This document shows, piece by piece, positions 1 to 7,020 of a stretch of DNA of 28,245 bases; within the stretch, counting starts at the first letter, position 1, and each line of letters begins with the position of its first letter. The notes under the pieces were generated by a model, which was not told where the DNA came from, searched no databases, and saw only the letters and a list, made by a program, of their open reading frames with translations. A program made the position numbers and the translations under genes. The DNA lies in assembly GCA_015520865.1 (NCBI GenBank), contig WAPE01000045.1, forward strand, positions 1-28,245, written 5' to 3'. Source of the stretch: Candidatus Iainarchaeum sp. GTDB lineage: Archaea > Iainarchaeota > Iainarchaeia > JAADDC01.

Positions 1-284
1 CCGCAGATCCGTAAACAGCGGGTGGCATTGGTTGTTTGATCAATCGTTAGGTTGTATTCCGTTGCAGAGCCACAGCGGAAATCGTATCGGAAGGCAAGCT
101 TCGTTGGTGCAGACCCCTGTATGACGGTGGCGAGGGAGGACGCAAAGGCCCTGAGCTCGTTCTGCCATTTTGCACCACAATCCTCCTTCATGGCGTTGGA
201 AAGAACCATATAAGCGAGGGCAAGGACCATAAGAAGGGCTATCACCGATACCATGAGCTGGAAGGGCGCCTCTACCCCCTTCAT
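1..284 (-). CDS. Type IV pilin-like protein, 3' part outside the window
   Basis: The reading frame opens at ATG 282-284 and is still open at base 1, so about 94 residues are visible and the C-terminus is missing. It starts MKGVEAPFQLMVSVIALLMV: a very short positive leader ending in KG, then a hydrophobic helix of about 20 residues, then a polar extracellular-looking part with cysteines and an N-linked glycosylation-type NLT. That is the layout of archaeal class III signal peptides cut by a prepilin peptidase (known for the family), with cleavage probably after Gly3 (inference). Its start overlaps the stop of the upstream 39-residue gene in an ATGA, so translation is probably coupled. It is the last visible gene of the operon carrying the secretion ATPase and TadC-like protein. 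I infer a minor pilin; the exact family is not recognised. Confidence 0.75.
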   Translation of the reverse strand, partial: MKGVEAPFQLMVSVIALLMVLALAYMVLSNAMKEDCGAKWQNELRAFASSLATVIQGSAPTKLAFRYDFRCGSATEYNLTIDQTTNATRCLRIC

Positions 285-400
285 CTAACCACCTGGTAGC
301 CCTTCATCATAGAGGGCTTGACGACGCCGAAGATGAGGAGCGCCGCCACGATCGCCACCACGAGAAGGTATATGATGCTCCAATCAGCTCCAGCCCTCAT
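281..400 (-). CDS. 39-residue single-pass membrane protein, pilin-like
   Basis: A complete small gene on the minus strand encodes 39 residues starting MRAGADWSIIYLLVVAIVAA and ending in GYQVVR. It is almost entirely one transmembrane helix (about residues 8-27) with a short basic tail. The stop TGA overlaps the ATG of the next gene (ATGA, 281-284), and a TATA-like element lies 28 bases upstream of the start, so the short frame is supported from both sides. The RA-G leader before the helix resembles a class III signal peptide, but there is almost no mature domain. It could be a tiny pilin, an assembly helper, or a membrane anchor for its neighbours; function unknown. Being embedded between pilin-like genes suggests a role in the same filament. 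Confidence 0.7.
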   Translation of the reverse strand: MRAGADWSIIYLLVVAIVAALLIFGVVKPSMMKGYQVVR

Positions 401-423
401 GGTAAAAAGAAAAGAGATCAGAG

Positions 424-431
424 GTATAAAT
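424..431 (-). promoter_or_regulatory. TATA box for the 39-residue gene
   Basis: On the minus strand the sequence ATTTATAC is centred about 28 bases upstream of the ATG at 400. That spacing places transcription start at or next to the start codon, so this small gene and the pilin-like gene after it could be made from their own, nearly leaderless transcript in addition to the operon message. Confidence 0.5.
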
Positions 432-441
432 CCTTATCCTT

Positions 442-885
442 TCAGCGGGTTATTGTTATCTGGCACTTCATTGAGTCCTCGGGGCATGAATTTCCAGCAC
501 TATTTTCAACCTGTACATTGGTACCACAATTAACCTTTATTCTGGCCTTCGTACCAACGGGTTTCGTATATTCACAGACTCCCTGTGTAGAAGAGCAGTC
601 AAAGCCGTCTATATCGGCTTTTACCCCCACACAACCAAGATCTAGATAGGCCTCCCTTGCAATAGCTCTAGCATCGATTGCCATCCCCTTTCTGAAGTCT
701 ATGAGATCAGTTGAGCCTACTCCGCCATACGTTGAATACTTCTTCACCAACTGGGCCGCCGCCGTTTGGGGATCGGTGGTTGGGGTGATGAGCCCCTGAA
801 GGAGCCCCAGAAGTACCATCAGAATGGCACCGGCGACGACGGCAGCGATCAGAAGCCTGAACACCTCGAAGGCCTGACCCTTCAT
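442..885 (-). CDS. Type IV pilin-like protein (KGQ leader)
   Basis: This is a 147-residue protein starting MKGQAFEVFRLLIAAVVAGA. I chose the ATG at 885 over one 24 bases upstream because GGTGAGAGG sits directly before it and because the resulting N-terminus matches its neighbours. KG followed by Q and a hydrophobic helix (about residues 8-30) is the usual archaeal type IV pilin signature, with cleavage expected after Gly3. The mature part has at least six cysteines, suggesting disulfides outside the cell. It lies 39 bases after the preceding gene, in the operon with the platform protein and ATPase. I infer a minor pilin or pseudopilin; no closer family is recognised. Confidence 0.75.
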   Translation of the reverse strand: MKGQAFEVFRLLIAAVVAGAILMVLLGLLQGLITPTTDPQTAAAQLVKKYSTYGGVGSTDLIDFRKGMAIDARAIAREAYLDLGCVGVKADIDGFDCSSTQGVCEYTKPVGTKARIKVNCGTNVQVENSAGNSCPEDSMKCQITITR

Positions 886-924
886 CCTCTCACCATCCCC
901 AATAGGCATCCGAACTTAAAAAAT

Positions 925-1314
925 CTAACGCCACACAACGGTAAGCGTCCCACCATCTAACTTCGCGCAGAGTCTCCCGCTCCTTCCCTCCAACGTCATG
1001 GAGTTCTGGGTTGAAGTGCAACCACCCCCTTTACATACAAACTCGACACTTCCCGTAAAACCGAGCTGGCGCTCGATCATATCCCTCGTTATAGTAATGG
1101 ATCCCTGGGGTGCTATGTTAACGCAGACCTCGCCGGTTATTCCTGTTTCTCCAGCGTTTATGGCAGATCTAATGGTGTCTAGGATAAGGGGAAGCGGGCT
1201 CGGCGTAGATGTAACGATAGTTGTGTGGAAGATCTCCTGAACGAGGAAGAAGGCAGCTAGGAAGAAGACTGCCCAAACGAGGTACATCATAACGGTGTGC
1301 TCCTGTCCTTTCAT
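925..1314 (-). CDS. Type IV pilin-like protein (KGQ leader)
   Basis: This is a 129-residue protein starting MKGQEHTVMMYLVWAVFFLA. The leader is only KG, followed by Q, a Glu, and a hydrophobic helix to about residue 27. The rest is a beta-rich-looking extracellular segment with four cysteines (two in the pair CKGGGC). Its ATG overlaps the stop of the TadC-like gene in an ATGA, so it is translated coupled to the platform protein. The Glu at the second residue after the predicted cut differs from the Glu at position 5 of bacterial pilins. Together with the 442-885 protein and the 1-284 protein it makes a set sharing the MKG start but little else, typical of minor pilins forming a tip complex (inference). 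Confidence 0.75.
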   Translation of the reverse strand: MKGQEHTVMMYLVWAVFFLAAFFLVQEIFHTTIVTSTPSPLPLILDTIRSAINAGETGITGEVCVNIAPQGSITITRDMIERQLGFTGSVEFVCKGGGCTSTQNSMTLEGRSGRLCAKLDGGTLTVVWR

Positions 1315-3467
1315 CCGAGCATCCCCCTAACGAGTGTTACGGAGAGCCACGTTGTTATAACGAAGAGTATCGACGAGATGATGAGGTTTTTAGCTAAGGA
1401 TAGCAGTAACTTTGGTTGGTTCTTTCCTTCGTAAACGCTGACAGCGTAGTAGGTTAGTAAAGCAGTGAGGAGCAGGTTGTAGATGAATACAACGACGAGG
1501 AACTCCAAAGGAGATGCAACGTTCCCCTGGATGCCCTTCATTTGGGGAACGGATATCCCCATCTGGAGGCTCAGTTCTTCTGGGATCTGGGGCGGCTGGT
1601 AGGTCATTAGGGAGTGGATGATTACCTGTTGAAGGGCTATCGTAATGCCTAAGACGATGGGGCCCACGAGGACCGCCATGGACATCATCATCGTCCGAAT
1701 CTCCGACATCTTTTCCTTTAACGCCCTGATGATCTCCTCCTCGTATCGAAGCTGCTCGGAATAGGCGAGGAGCGCCTTAGAAGCGAGCTCCGTCCCTAGC
1801 TCGACGGCCTTTACGACGATATTTAGTGCTTTCTTGAGGAATTTGCTGGGAATGTCCTTTAGGGCTCCGAAGACAGGATCAAAAACGGCGTCATGGAGTG
1901 ATAATCCTAGAACCTTTACATTGTAGCTGATTTTGGAAAAAACTTCCTGGACGATCGTTGCATCGGGCATAAATTCCATAAGGGAGTCTAGGGCCCCTTC
2001 GAGGGGCTTGCCTTCGCCCATGCGGGAAGCCAAGAGATAAACGGTGTCTCGGAACTCCTCTTCCATTTCTTCAAATCTTCTTTCGAGTTCGACGCGGGGC
2101 TTCTCTGTTATGTATAGGTATGCCCCTAGGGCTGAAACGATGCCTAGGAAGATCCCGAAAACGATCCAATAGGGTGTCGTGTCGAAGGAAGAAAGAATGT
2201 ACTGAATGTTAGGATCTTTTACGGCCTCATCCCAGCTCGTATAGCCATACTTACTTAACAGACAACCTGGAGCTCCGCAGTAAATCGTCTCTATCTTTTC
2301 ATACGTATAATCGAGGCTGGTGTGGAGGTAGTATCCGAGAAAAACGAAGGCGAGGAAAAGGGAAATCGCTACGATGATGGCCCTCCTCTGAAGCTTCCTT
2401 CTCTCCTTTATGAGGTCCTTAGGAGGAACGGGCGGCTCATATATGGACGGCCTCCTCGAAAGGATGGATTTGGCAAAGGCGTAGGTAACGAGGGGCAAGA
2501 AGAAAACGTATACGAAGACCAGGACGGGAAGGGATGCGATAGGAATATCTGTGAAGGCCGCTGCAACCGGGAAGATGATGAACAGTAGTAGCGGTAGGAA
2601 CACCCCAAGGTAGAATAGCTGAACTGAAGGCATATACATCTTTGAAGCGAGTTCCGAGATCCGTTCCTTTACACTGGTCATTACCTCCTTCAGGGCTTCG
2701 TCCAGTCGGATGTTTCTCCTTGCGTCGTCGGGTTCGAGTACGGCTCCTCTTATCCTCATCAATGCGTGTTTGATCTCCCTCAAGAACTTCCCCCACCGGT
2801 AGGCTAGCTTGTCTATCGCTTCCTCCGTGGAGGTATGTAAGCCCATCCTGATCTCCCAAACAAGCTTTTTGAACTCTTCTGCCAGCCTCCCCGTTCCGTT
2901 TTCCCCGGCAAATTCTAGGGCCTTCTCGAGGTTCGGTGTGAGCTTCATGGAAAGAACGAGGTAGCCGATCGTCTCGGGGAGGGTAGGTAGCATGTCCTTT
3001 AGGAGCTGATCCCTCTTCCAGACGGGATAGTAGTAGAAGTATAGCCAAACGGAGAACGCTACAATGAACGGCATGATCAAGAAACTCCAGAGCATGAAAT
3101 CTCCGCTCGTTAGACCGTAAACGATGTAGGCAAAAAGCTGGTCTATTGGAAGCCCCTGAAAGAGAACCTGGTAGGCTAGATAAAATGGAAAGAGAACGAT
3201 CATTCCAAGGAAGGCCACCTCTGCCATGAAAACAGCCACGGTTGGTACACACCGCGGATCTACGTCCCAGCCGAGAACAGCGATTGCTTCTTTTATCTCC
3301 TTGCTTGCCTTTCCCTTCTTTGTGCAGTACTTCTTGTACAGCTCAATCATCGGGTCCTTCTTCTGTTTCTTTTCCTTTTCCTCCTTCTCTTCTCTACCCT
3401 TTCTCCGCCGAAAAATCTCGTAGAGGAGGTGTCCTACCCCGCTAAAGGTTTCTTCCTTTCTCGGCAA
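1311..3467 (-). CDS. Double-domain TadC/FlaJ-like pilus platform protein
   Basis: This is a 718-residue polytopic protein. A charged cytoplasmic N-terminus (residues 1-65, very rich in Lys and Glu) is followed by two membrane segments (about 78-102 and 126-148), a first T2SSF-like cytoplasmic helical domain (150-280), four more membrane segments (about 283-302, 312-332, 362-380, 433-453), a second T2SSF-like domain (468-595) and a membrane-rich C-terminus. Single-domain members are about 290-400 residues, so this is a duplicated or fused form, as in archaellum-type FlaJ proteins. Its role would be the inner-membrane platform that couples the ATPase to pilin extraction. The start is TTG at 3467; no ATG occurs before residue 40. 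It overlaps the upstream ATPase gene by 26 bases and the next pilin-like gene by 4. Confidence 0.88.
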   Translation of the reverse strand: MPRKEETFSGVGHLLYEIFRRRKGREEKEEKEKKQKKDPMIELYKKYCTKKGKASKEIKEAIAVLGWDVDPRCVPTVAVFMAEVAFLGMIVLFPFYLAYQVLFQGLPIDQLFAYIVYGLTSGDFMLWSFLIMPFIVAFSVWLYFYYYPVWKRDQLLKDMLPTLPETIGYLVLSMKLTPNLEKALEFAGENGTGRLAEEFKKLVWEIRMGLHTSTEEAIDKLAYRWGKFLREIKHALMRIRGAVLEPDDARRNIRLDEALKEVMTSVKERISELASKMYMPSVQLFYLGVFLPLLLFIIFPVAAAFTDIPIASLPVLVFVYVFFLPLVTYAFAKSILSRRPSIYEPPVPPKDLIKERRKLQRRAIIVAISLFLAFVFLGYYLHTSLDYTYEKIETIYCGAPGCLLSKYGYTSWDEAVKDPNIQYILSSFDTTPYWIVFGIFLGIVSALGAYLYITEKPRVELERRFEEMEEEFRDTVYLLASRMGEGKPLEGALDSLMEFMPDATIVQEVFSKISYNVKVLGLSLHDAVFDPVFGALKDIPSKFLKKALNIVVKAVELGTELASKALLAYSEQLRYEEEIIRALKEKMSEIRTMMMSMAVLVGPIVLGITIALQQVIIHSLMTYQPPQIPEELSLQMGISVPQMKGIQGNVASPLEFLVVVFIYNLLLTALLTYYAVSVYEGKNQPKLLLSLAKNLIISSILFVITTWLSVTLVRGMLG

Positions 3468-5706
3468 GGAGACCCCTCGCTATCGTTTCTCTACTCCAGG
3501 TCTCGAGCTCCTTCAGGAGCTTGTCCCAGTCGATCTCACCAAACTCCTCTAGGTGCTTTTCCTTTAGCAGTAAAAACCTGTTGTGGATGGGCACGTAGCT
3601 CTTTGCTTCTAGGAGCTCCGGAAGGTTCAGTTCATCGGCGAGCTTAACCACCATTTCCTTCTCTTTCGCCCTTGCGGCAATTTCCTTCCAGATCTCTTCG
3701 TATCCTATACCCCTTAGTCTCGAGATCTTTACCAATAGCTCGGAATTTCTTACGTTATCCTCGATGAGCTTTAGTTCATCCTCCTTTGCTGTATAAAGCA
3801 TGAGGTCTAGGAATCCTCCCTCCTGGTAGGGATCGCTCTTCCAGTGCTTCAGAACTTCCGTTATGGAAACCGTTCGCCGATGGCGCTTCAAAGAACCTGC
3901 AAAACGGATGGGAGCATTAACTACGATGATGTCCGTAGCCTTAAAGGACGTCGTCGGAACACCGAGGTCGTTTACTACCCTGTCCCAGACGGAGTAAGCT
4001 GAATCCCCGTGTATCGTACCCATAACGACGTTTCCAGCGGCTCCTACTCTCATAGCTTCATAAAGCACTAGGGCTTCCTTCGAACGCACTTCTCCTATCA
4101 CGATTGCCGAATCTCCGAGGCGAAGCGCCGTTCTTAGGGCATCCTCTGGAGGTAGCTCACCTGCAGAACCCCCTCCAATGGGGCTCTTCGTCTTCAGCCG
4201 TTGAATGTGGAACCCCACCTTTCGCATTTCTTCGACGGGGATTTCGAGGGTATCTTCCTGAACGATGATGCGCTGGTTCTGGGGGATTTCCAGCATTAAA
4301 GCCGTCATAAGGGATGTTTTTCCGGCTCCACGGCTTCCAGAGATGAGCATCGTTGCTTGCGAGTCTATGAAGAAGGAAAGGAGTCCAGCTGCCAACGGGT
4401 TAAGCATCTTTACCTTTACGAACTGCGGTAACGTCCAGGGGGTCGGTTTGTGAAGCCTGAAGGCAAATGCGATGCCGTCAGGAGAGAGGGGCGGTCCAAT
4501 GACAGCAACCCTCACGTGGAGGTCTGGAAGGTCGTAATCCAGAACGGGATGGGCCTCATCGAAGGGCCTCCCGCTCATGGAACGGAGTTTCGAAATAAAG
4601 GTCTTTGCCTCGTCCTCCGAGTAAACCACATTCGTCCTGCACTGACCGTACTGGGAATGTACAAGGTAAATAGGCTTCATTCCAAGGGGTGCATCGAGAT
4701 AAACGTCCGTTATCTTTCTGTCGAGGAAGAAGAGCTCCAGAACGCCGTATCCTACCGTGTACCTAGCTAAAATCTTTGATAGAAGCTCAATGTCTTCCTT
4801 CTCTAAACTCACCTTGAACCGTCGGGCCAAATCCATCACGGTGCTCTTGTACATTTCCTCAAACTGCTTCCTTGCGTAGGATTTTGAAGCTAGCAGGCTC
4901 CTGGCGGGGGTATATTTAGCAACGAGCTCCTTGGCCTTTTCCAAGATGAAGTACTGCTCCGGAGGGAGTGAAAACTCTGGAGCTTGAAGGTAGTAGAGCA
5001 TCTCAACGCTGGAGGGATCCTCATAGATGAGGACCTCCACATCTCCTTCGAGGGTATAGGAATCGACGAGCTCGAGCTCCTCCGGAAGCCCCGTAATAAT
5101 TCCCGATCCCAAAAAGGCGGGTTTCAGCTGGACAGGCAGTAAAATCCTGTAGATTCCCCTTCCTTCAGGGAGCTCCCTCGTTTGAAGAAGGTACTCCCTC
5201 GTCTTTGCTATGATCGTCGTGGCGTCCATAATCGTCTTGATCTTTTCCAGGATCTTCCTATACTTTTCGAAGCAGGGCTTAAATGCCTCCGGAGCGGCCT
5301 TCTCTCTTTCTTTTACGATCCTTAACTTCTTCAGAACCTCTAGATAGGCCTTGACAGGGTCGCTCATCCAGAGGTCGTGGGTCGTCTTTACTACCCATAC
5401 GTTTTCGTTCTTCAGAACCCTCTGGCAGGACTTTCCCAGCTTCTCCACGATGGAGAAGCTCCAGAATCCCTCATCCCTAAATACCTTAGCCGCCTTGGCG
5501 ATCTCCCTCAAGATACTCGTTGCTTTCTCGTCGTAGACGTGATCGTAAACGTCCGTTACGACAACGATGTCTGCATCGTTTTTCAATAGCTCCGAAACAA
5601 CCTTGAACATCGTTTCTGGATAATCTGCTACGGAGGCTCCCGTCGGCCAGTCCCGTGCATCTATGTAGAGAACCCTCTTACCACCAACAACCCTTACCTC
5701 TCCCAC
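3442..5706 (-). CDS. Type II/IV secretion (pilus assembly) ATPase with long N-terminal region
   Basis: This is a 754-residue protein of the secretion NTPase superfamily (GspE/VirB11/FlaI-like), expected to be a cytoplasmic hexamer that powers pilin assembly. Visible motifs are a Walker A GSRGAGKTS (457-465, K463), an Asp box VQEDTLE (482-488), Walker B AIVIGEVR (534-541, E539) and a His box GTIHGDS (563-569). Residues 1-270 are not the usual N-terminal domain I know: they begin with a Rossmann-like pattern (RVLYIDARD, DIVVVTD) and contain a long helical stretch. The start GTG at 5706 has a TATA-like element centred 25 bases upstream, so the transcript is probably leaderless. It is first in the operon with the platform protein and pilins. 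It is clearly distinct from the second ATPase at 15370. Confidence 0.9.
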   Translation of the reverse strand: MGEVRVVGGKRVLYIDARDWPTGASVADYPETMFKVVSELLKNDADIVVVTDVYDHVYDEKATSILREIAKAAKVFRDEGFWSFSIVEKLGKSCQRVLKNENVWVVKTTHDLWMSDPVKAYLEVLKKLRIVKEREKAAPEAFKPCFEKYRKILEKIKTIMDATTIIAKTREYLLQTRELPEGRGIYRILLPVQLKPAFLGSGIITGLPEELELVDSYTLEGDVEVLIYEDPSSVEMLYYLQAPEFSLPPEQYFILEKAKELVAKYTPARSLLASKSYARKQFEEMYKSTVMDLARRFKVSLEKEDIELLSKILARYTVGYGVLELFFLDRKITDVYLDAPLGMKPIYLVHSQYGQCRTNVVYSEDEAKTFISKLRSMSGRPFDEAHPVLDYDLPDLHVRVAVIGPPLSPDGIAFAFRLHKPTPWTLPQFVKVKMLNPLAAGLLSFFIDSQATMLISGSRGAGKTSLMTALMLEIPQNQRIIVQEDTLEIPVEEMRKVGFHIQRLKTKSPIGGGSAGELPPEDALRTALRLGDSAIVIGEVRSKEALVLYEAMRVGAAGNVVMGTIHGDSAYSVWDRVVNDLGVPTTSFKATDIIVVNAPIRFAGSLKRHRRTVSITEVLKHWKSDPYQEGGFLDLMLYTAKEDELKLIEDNVRNSELLVKISRLRGIGYEEIWKEIAARAKEKEMVVKLADELNLPELLEAKSYVPIHNRFLLLKEKHLEEFGEIDWDKLLKELETWSRETIARGLLAEKGRNL

Positions 5707-5738
5707 GCCTTAATAAGGGAGGCCTCCTATTTAAGGAG
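5707..5738. promoter_or_regulatory. Nested divergent promoters (secretion ATPase / archaeosortase)
   Basis: Only 32 bases separate the two start codons. A minus-strand TATA-like CTTAAATAG (5727-5735) lies about 25 bases before GTG 5706, and a plus-strand TTAATAAG (5710-5717) lies about 26 bases before ATG 5739. Each box sits beside the other gene's start, so the promoters interlock and both messages should be leaderless. CTCCT and AGGAG (5724-5728, 5734-5738) form an inverted repeat around the minus-strand box. Confidence 0.55.
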
Positions 5739-6134
5739 ATGAGGCGGGATGTTACCACCTTCCTCCTGCGAGGAATCCTCCTCTTCCTCCTCCTAGAGCT
5801 TTTCACCCTCCCGCTACGGGAAACCCTCACAGGAGCCTTCAGGAAGCTTATTCCGTCTCCTTATCTCGCCGTTTGGGAGTGCACGGGTTTTGACGAAGTA
5901 TTTCTTCTTGTCTCCTTTCTCTTGGCACTTCCCGGCGATCTTAAGAAAAAAGCAAAGGTTTCCATCGTCGGAACCGTTCTTCTAGAAGCCTTCAACCTCC
6001 TCAGAATCTACCTCGTTGTTCTGACGGGAAGCAAGCTCCTCCACGACATCCTCTTTCGTATTGGAGGCTTCCTTCTTGTTCTACTTCTCTTCTACTTCCT
6101 TGGACCCCGTTACGTTACCTCTTCCCGGCGGTAA
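5739..6134 (+). CDS. Archaeosortase/exosortase-family transpeptidase, compact
   Basis: This is a 131-residue membrane protein with about four hydrophobic segments. It carries the three invariant positions of the exosortase/archaeosortase family in order: Cys48 in WECTGFDE, Arg89 in EAFNLLRIY, and His102 in KLLHDILFR, each beside a membrane segment. Known members cut a C-terminal sorting signal of surface proteins on the outer face and attach them to lipid. It is shorter than typical family members, essentially the catalytic core. I took ATG 5739 because a TATA-like element lies 26 bases upstream; the frame stays open further upstream, but only across the promoter and the opposite gene. No substrate with a clear tripartite C-terminal signal is seen in the window. 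The 3' end overlaps the methionine aminopeptidase gene by 20 bases. Confidence 0.82.
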   Translation: MRRDVTTFLLRGILLFLLLELFTLPLRETLTGAFRKLIPSPYLAVWECTGFDEVFLLVSFLLALPGDLKKKAKVSIVGTVLLEAFNLLRIYLVVLTGSKLLHDILFRIGGFLLVLLLFYFLGPRYVTSSRR

Positions 6135-6984
6135 CCCTGACCCCATCTTTTTCCACTAGAACGGTGGCCTCTGCCTGGGCAACAACCCCCTTGGGATCAA
6201 TGAGCGTGGGATAGGGATGAATGCTACCGTCCAGAATCATGAGCTTCAACCAAGAGGTTACATTCTGGCCAAAACGCTCCACGAGCCACCTCCTTGCAAA
6301 GGGGAGGCTATCAAACTCCTTCTCTATCTGCTGTCTAAACTTTTCCGCCCTAGAGCTCCTGCTCCTTCTTCCCGTCAGCGAGAAGATCTCCACAGGCTCC
6401 GAATCGATCACCTTTCCCATTCCCGTTGAGACGAAAGGCTCTATGGCTACGAGCATCCCCTCTTCGAACCTTCCTCCACCCCTTGGAACGTTGGGAACGA
6501 ACAGCCCGGCGTGGAGCTTGTACCTCTCCAGCGAATGTCCTCCAAGGTTCTCCACGGGCTTCAGTCCGTACCTCTTTGCCACCTCTTCGACGACTCTTCC
6601 AACCTCCTTTACTTCTACGCCGTCCCTTATCACTGAAAGAGCCGCTTCGAGGGCCTCCTCTGCCGCCTCTACAAGAAAGCCATACTCCCCCGTTAAATCG
6701 ACTGTTACGGCAGCGTCGGCTATCCATCCATCGACGTGGACACCGCAGTCTATCTTCACTAACCCTTCGAGTCTTCTCTCGTCTCCGAAGAAGGGTGTGT
6801 AGTGGGCAGCCTGTTCGTTCGTGGAAAGGTTGCAGGGGAAGGCCGGTTTTCCGCCGAGTTCAACGATCCTTTCTTCCACGTACTCGGCGAGGTCTATGTA
6901 TGTCGATCTGGCGGCCCTCTCGACGGCTTCTTTTAGTACCTGATCGAGGATTCTTCCTGCTTCCTCAACCTTCTTAAGGTCCAC
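6115..6984 (-). CDS. map: Methionine aminopeptidase, type 2 (archaeal)
   Basis: This 289-residue enzyme removes the initiator methionine from nascent proteins in the cytoplasm. The pita-bread metallopeptidase ligands are all present: D79 (VKIDCG), D90 (WIADAA), H150 (GGHSLERYKLHAG), E182 (AIEPF) and E272 (QAEATV), with the substrate-binding H61 in AAHYTP. The insertion between E182 and E272 is of the type 2 form, and length matches archaeal enzymes. The start is GTG at 6984, with a TATA-like element around 7009-7017 on the minus strand, which implies a leaderless message. It is divergent from the histidyl-tRNA synthetase gene and convergent with, and overlapping, the archaeosortase gene. Confidence 0.96.
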   Translation of the reverse strand: MDLKKVEEAGRILDQVLKEAVERAARSTYIDLAEYVEERIVELGGKPAFPCNLSTNEQAAHYTPFFGDERRLEGLVKIDCGVHVDGWIADAAVTVDLTGEYGFLVEAAEEALEAALSVIRDGVEVKEVGRVVEEVAKRYGLKPVENLGGHSLERYKLHAGLFVPNVPRGGGRFEEGMLVAIEPFVSTGMGKVIDSEPVEIFSLTGRRSRSSRAEKFRQQIEKEFDSLPFARRWLVERFGQNVTSWLKLMILDGSIHPYPTLIDPKGVVAQAEATVLVEKDGVRVTAGKR

Positions 6985-7020
6985 GGAGGAAAGATATAGC
7001 GAGGTGAATAAAAATGGGTG
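6985..7020. promoter_or_regulatory. Divergent promoter region (map / hisS)
   Basis: In this 36-base spacer a plus-strand GATATAG (6992-6998) is centred about 26 bases before ATG 7021, and a minus-strand T-rich CATTTTTATTC (around 7009-7017) is about 28 bases before GTG 6984. A GGTGA sequence at 7003-7007 could instead serve as a ribosome binding site for a GTG at 7018, so the exact start of hisS is uncertain by one codon. Confidence 0.45.

Noticed and set aside
2437..3252. Long open frame antisense to the TadC-like gene, 271 codons
   Set aside because: Its translation is arginine/serine/proline-rich without domain features, and the opposite frame is a clear T2SSF-family protein; it is a shadow frame.
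5655..5738. N-terminal extension of the archaeosortase frame by 28 codons
   Set aside because: It runs across the opposite ATPase start and the promoter, gives a non-membrane, proline-rich sequence, and the TATA spacing favours ATG 5739.
6221..6977. Two long plus-strand frames opposite the methionine aminopeptidase
   Set aside because: The minus strand encodes all metal ligands of the enzyme; the plus-strand translations are low-complexity shadows.
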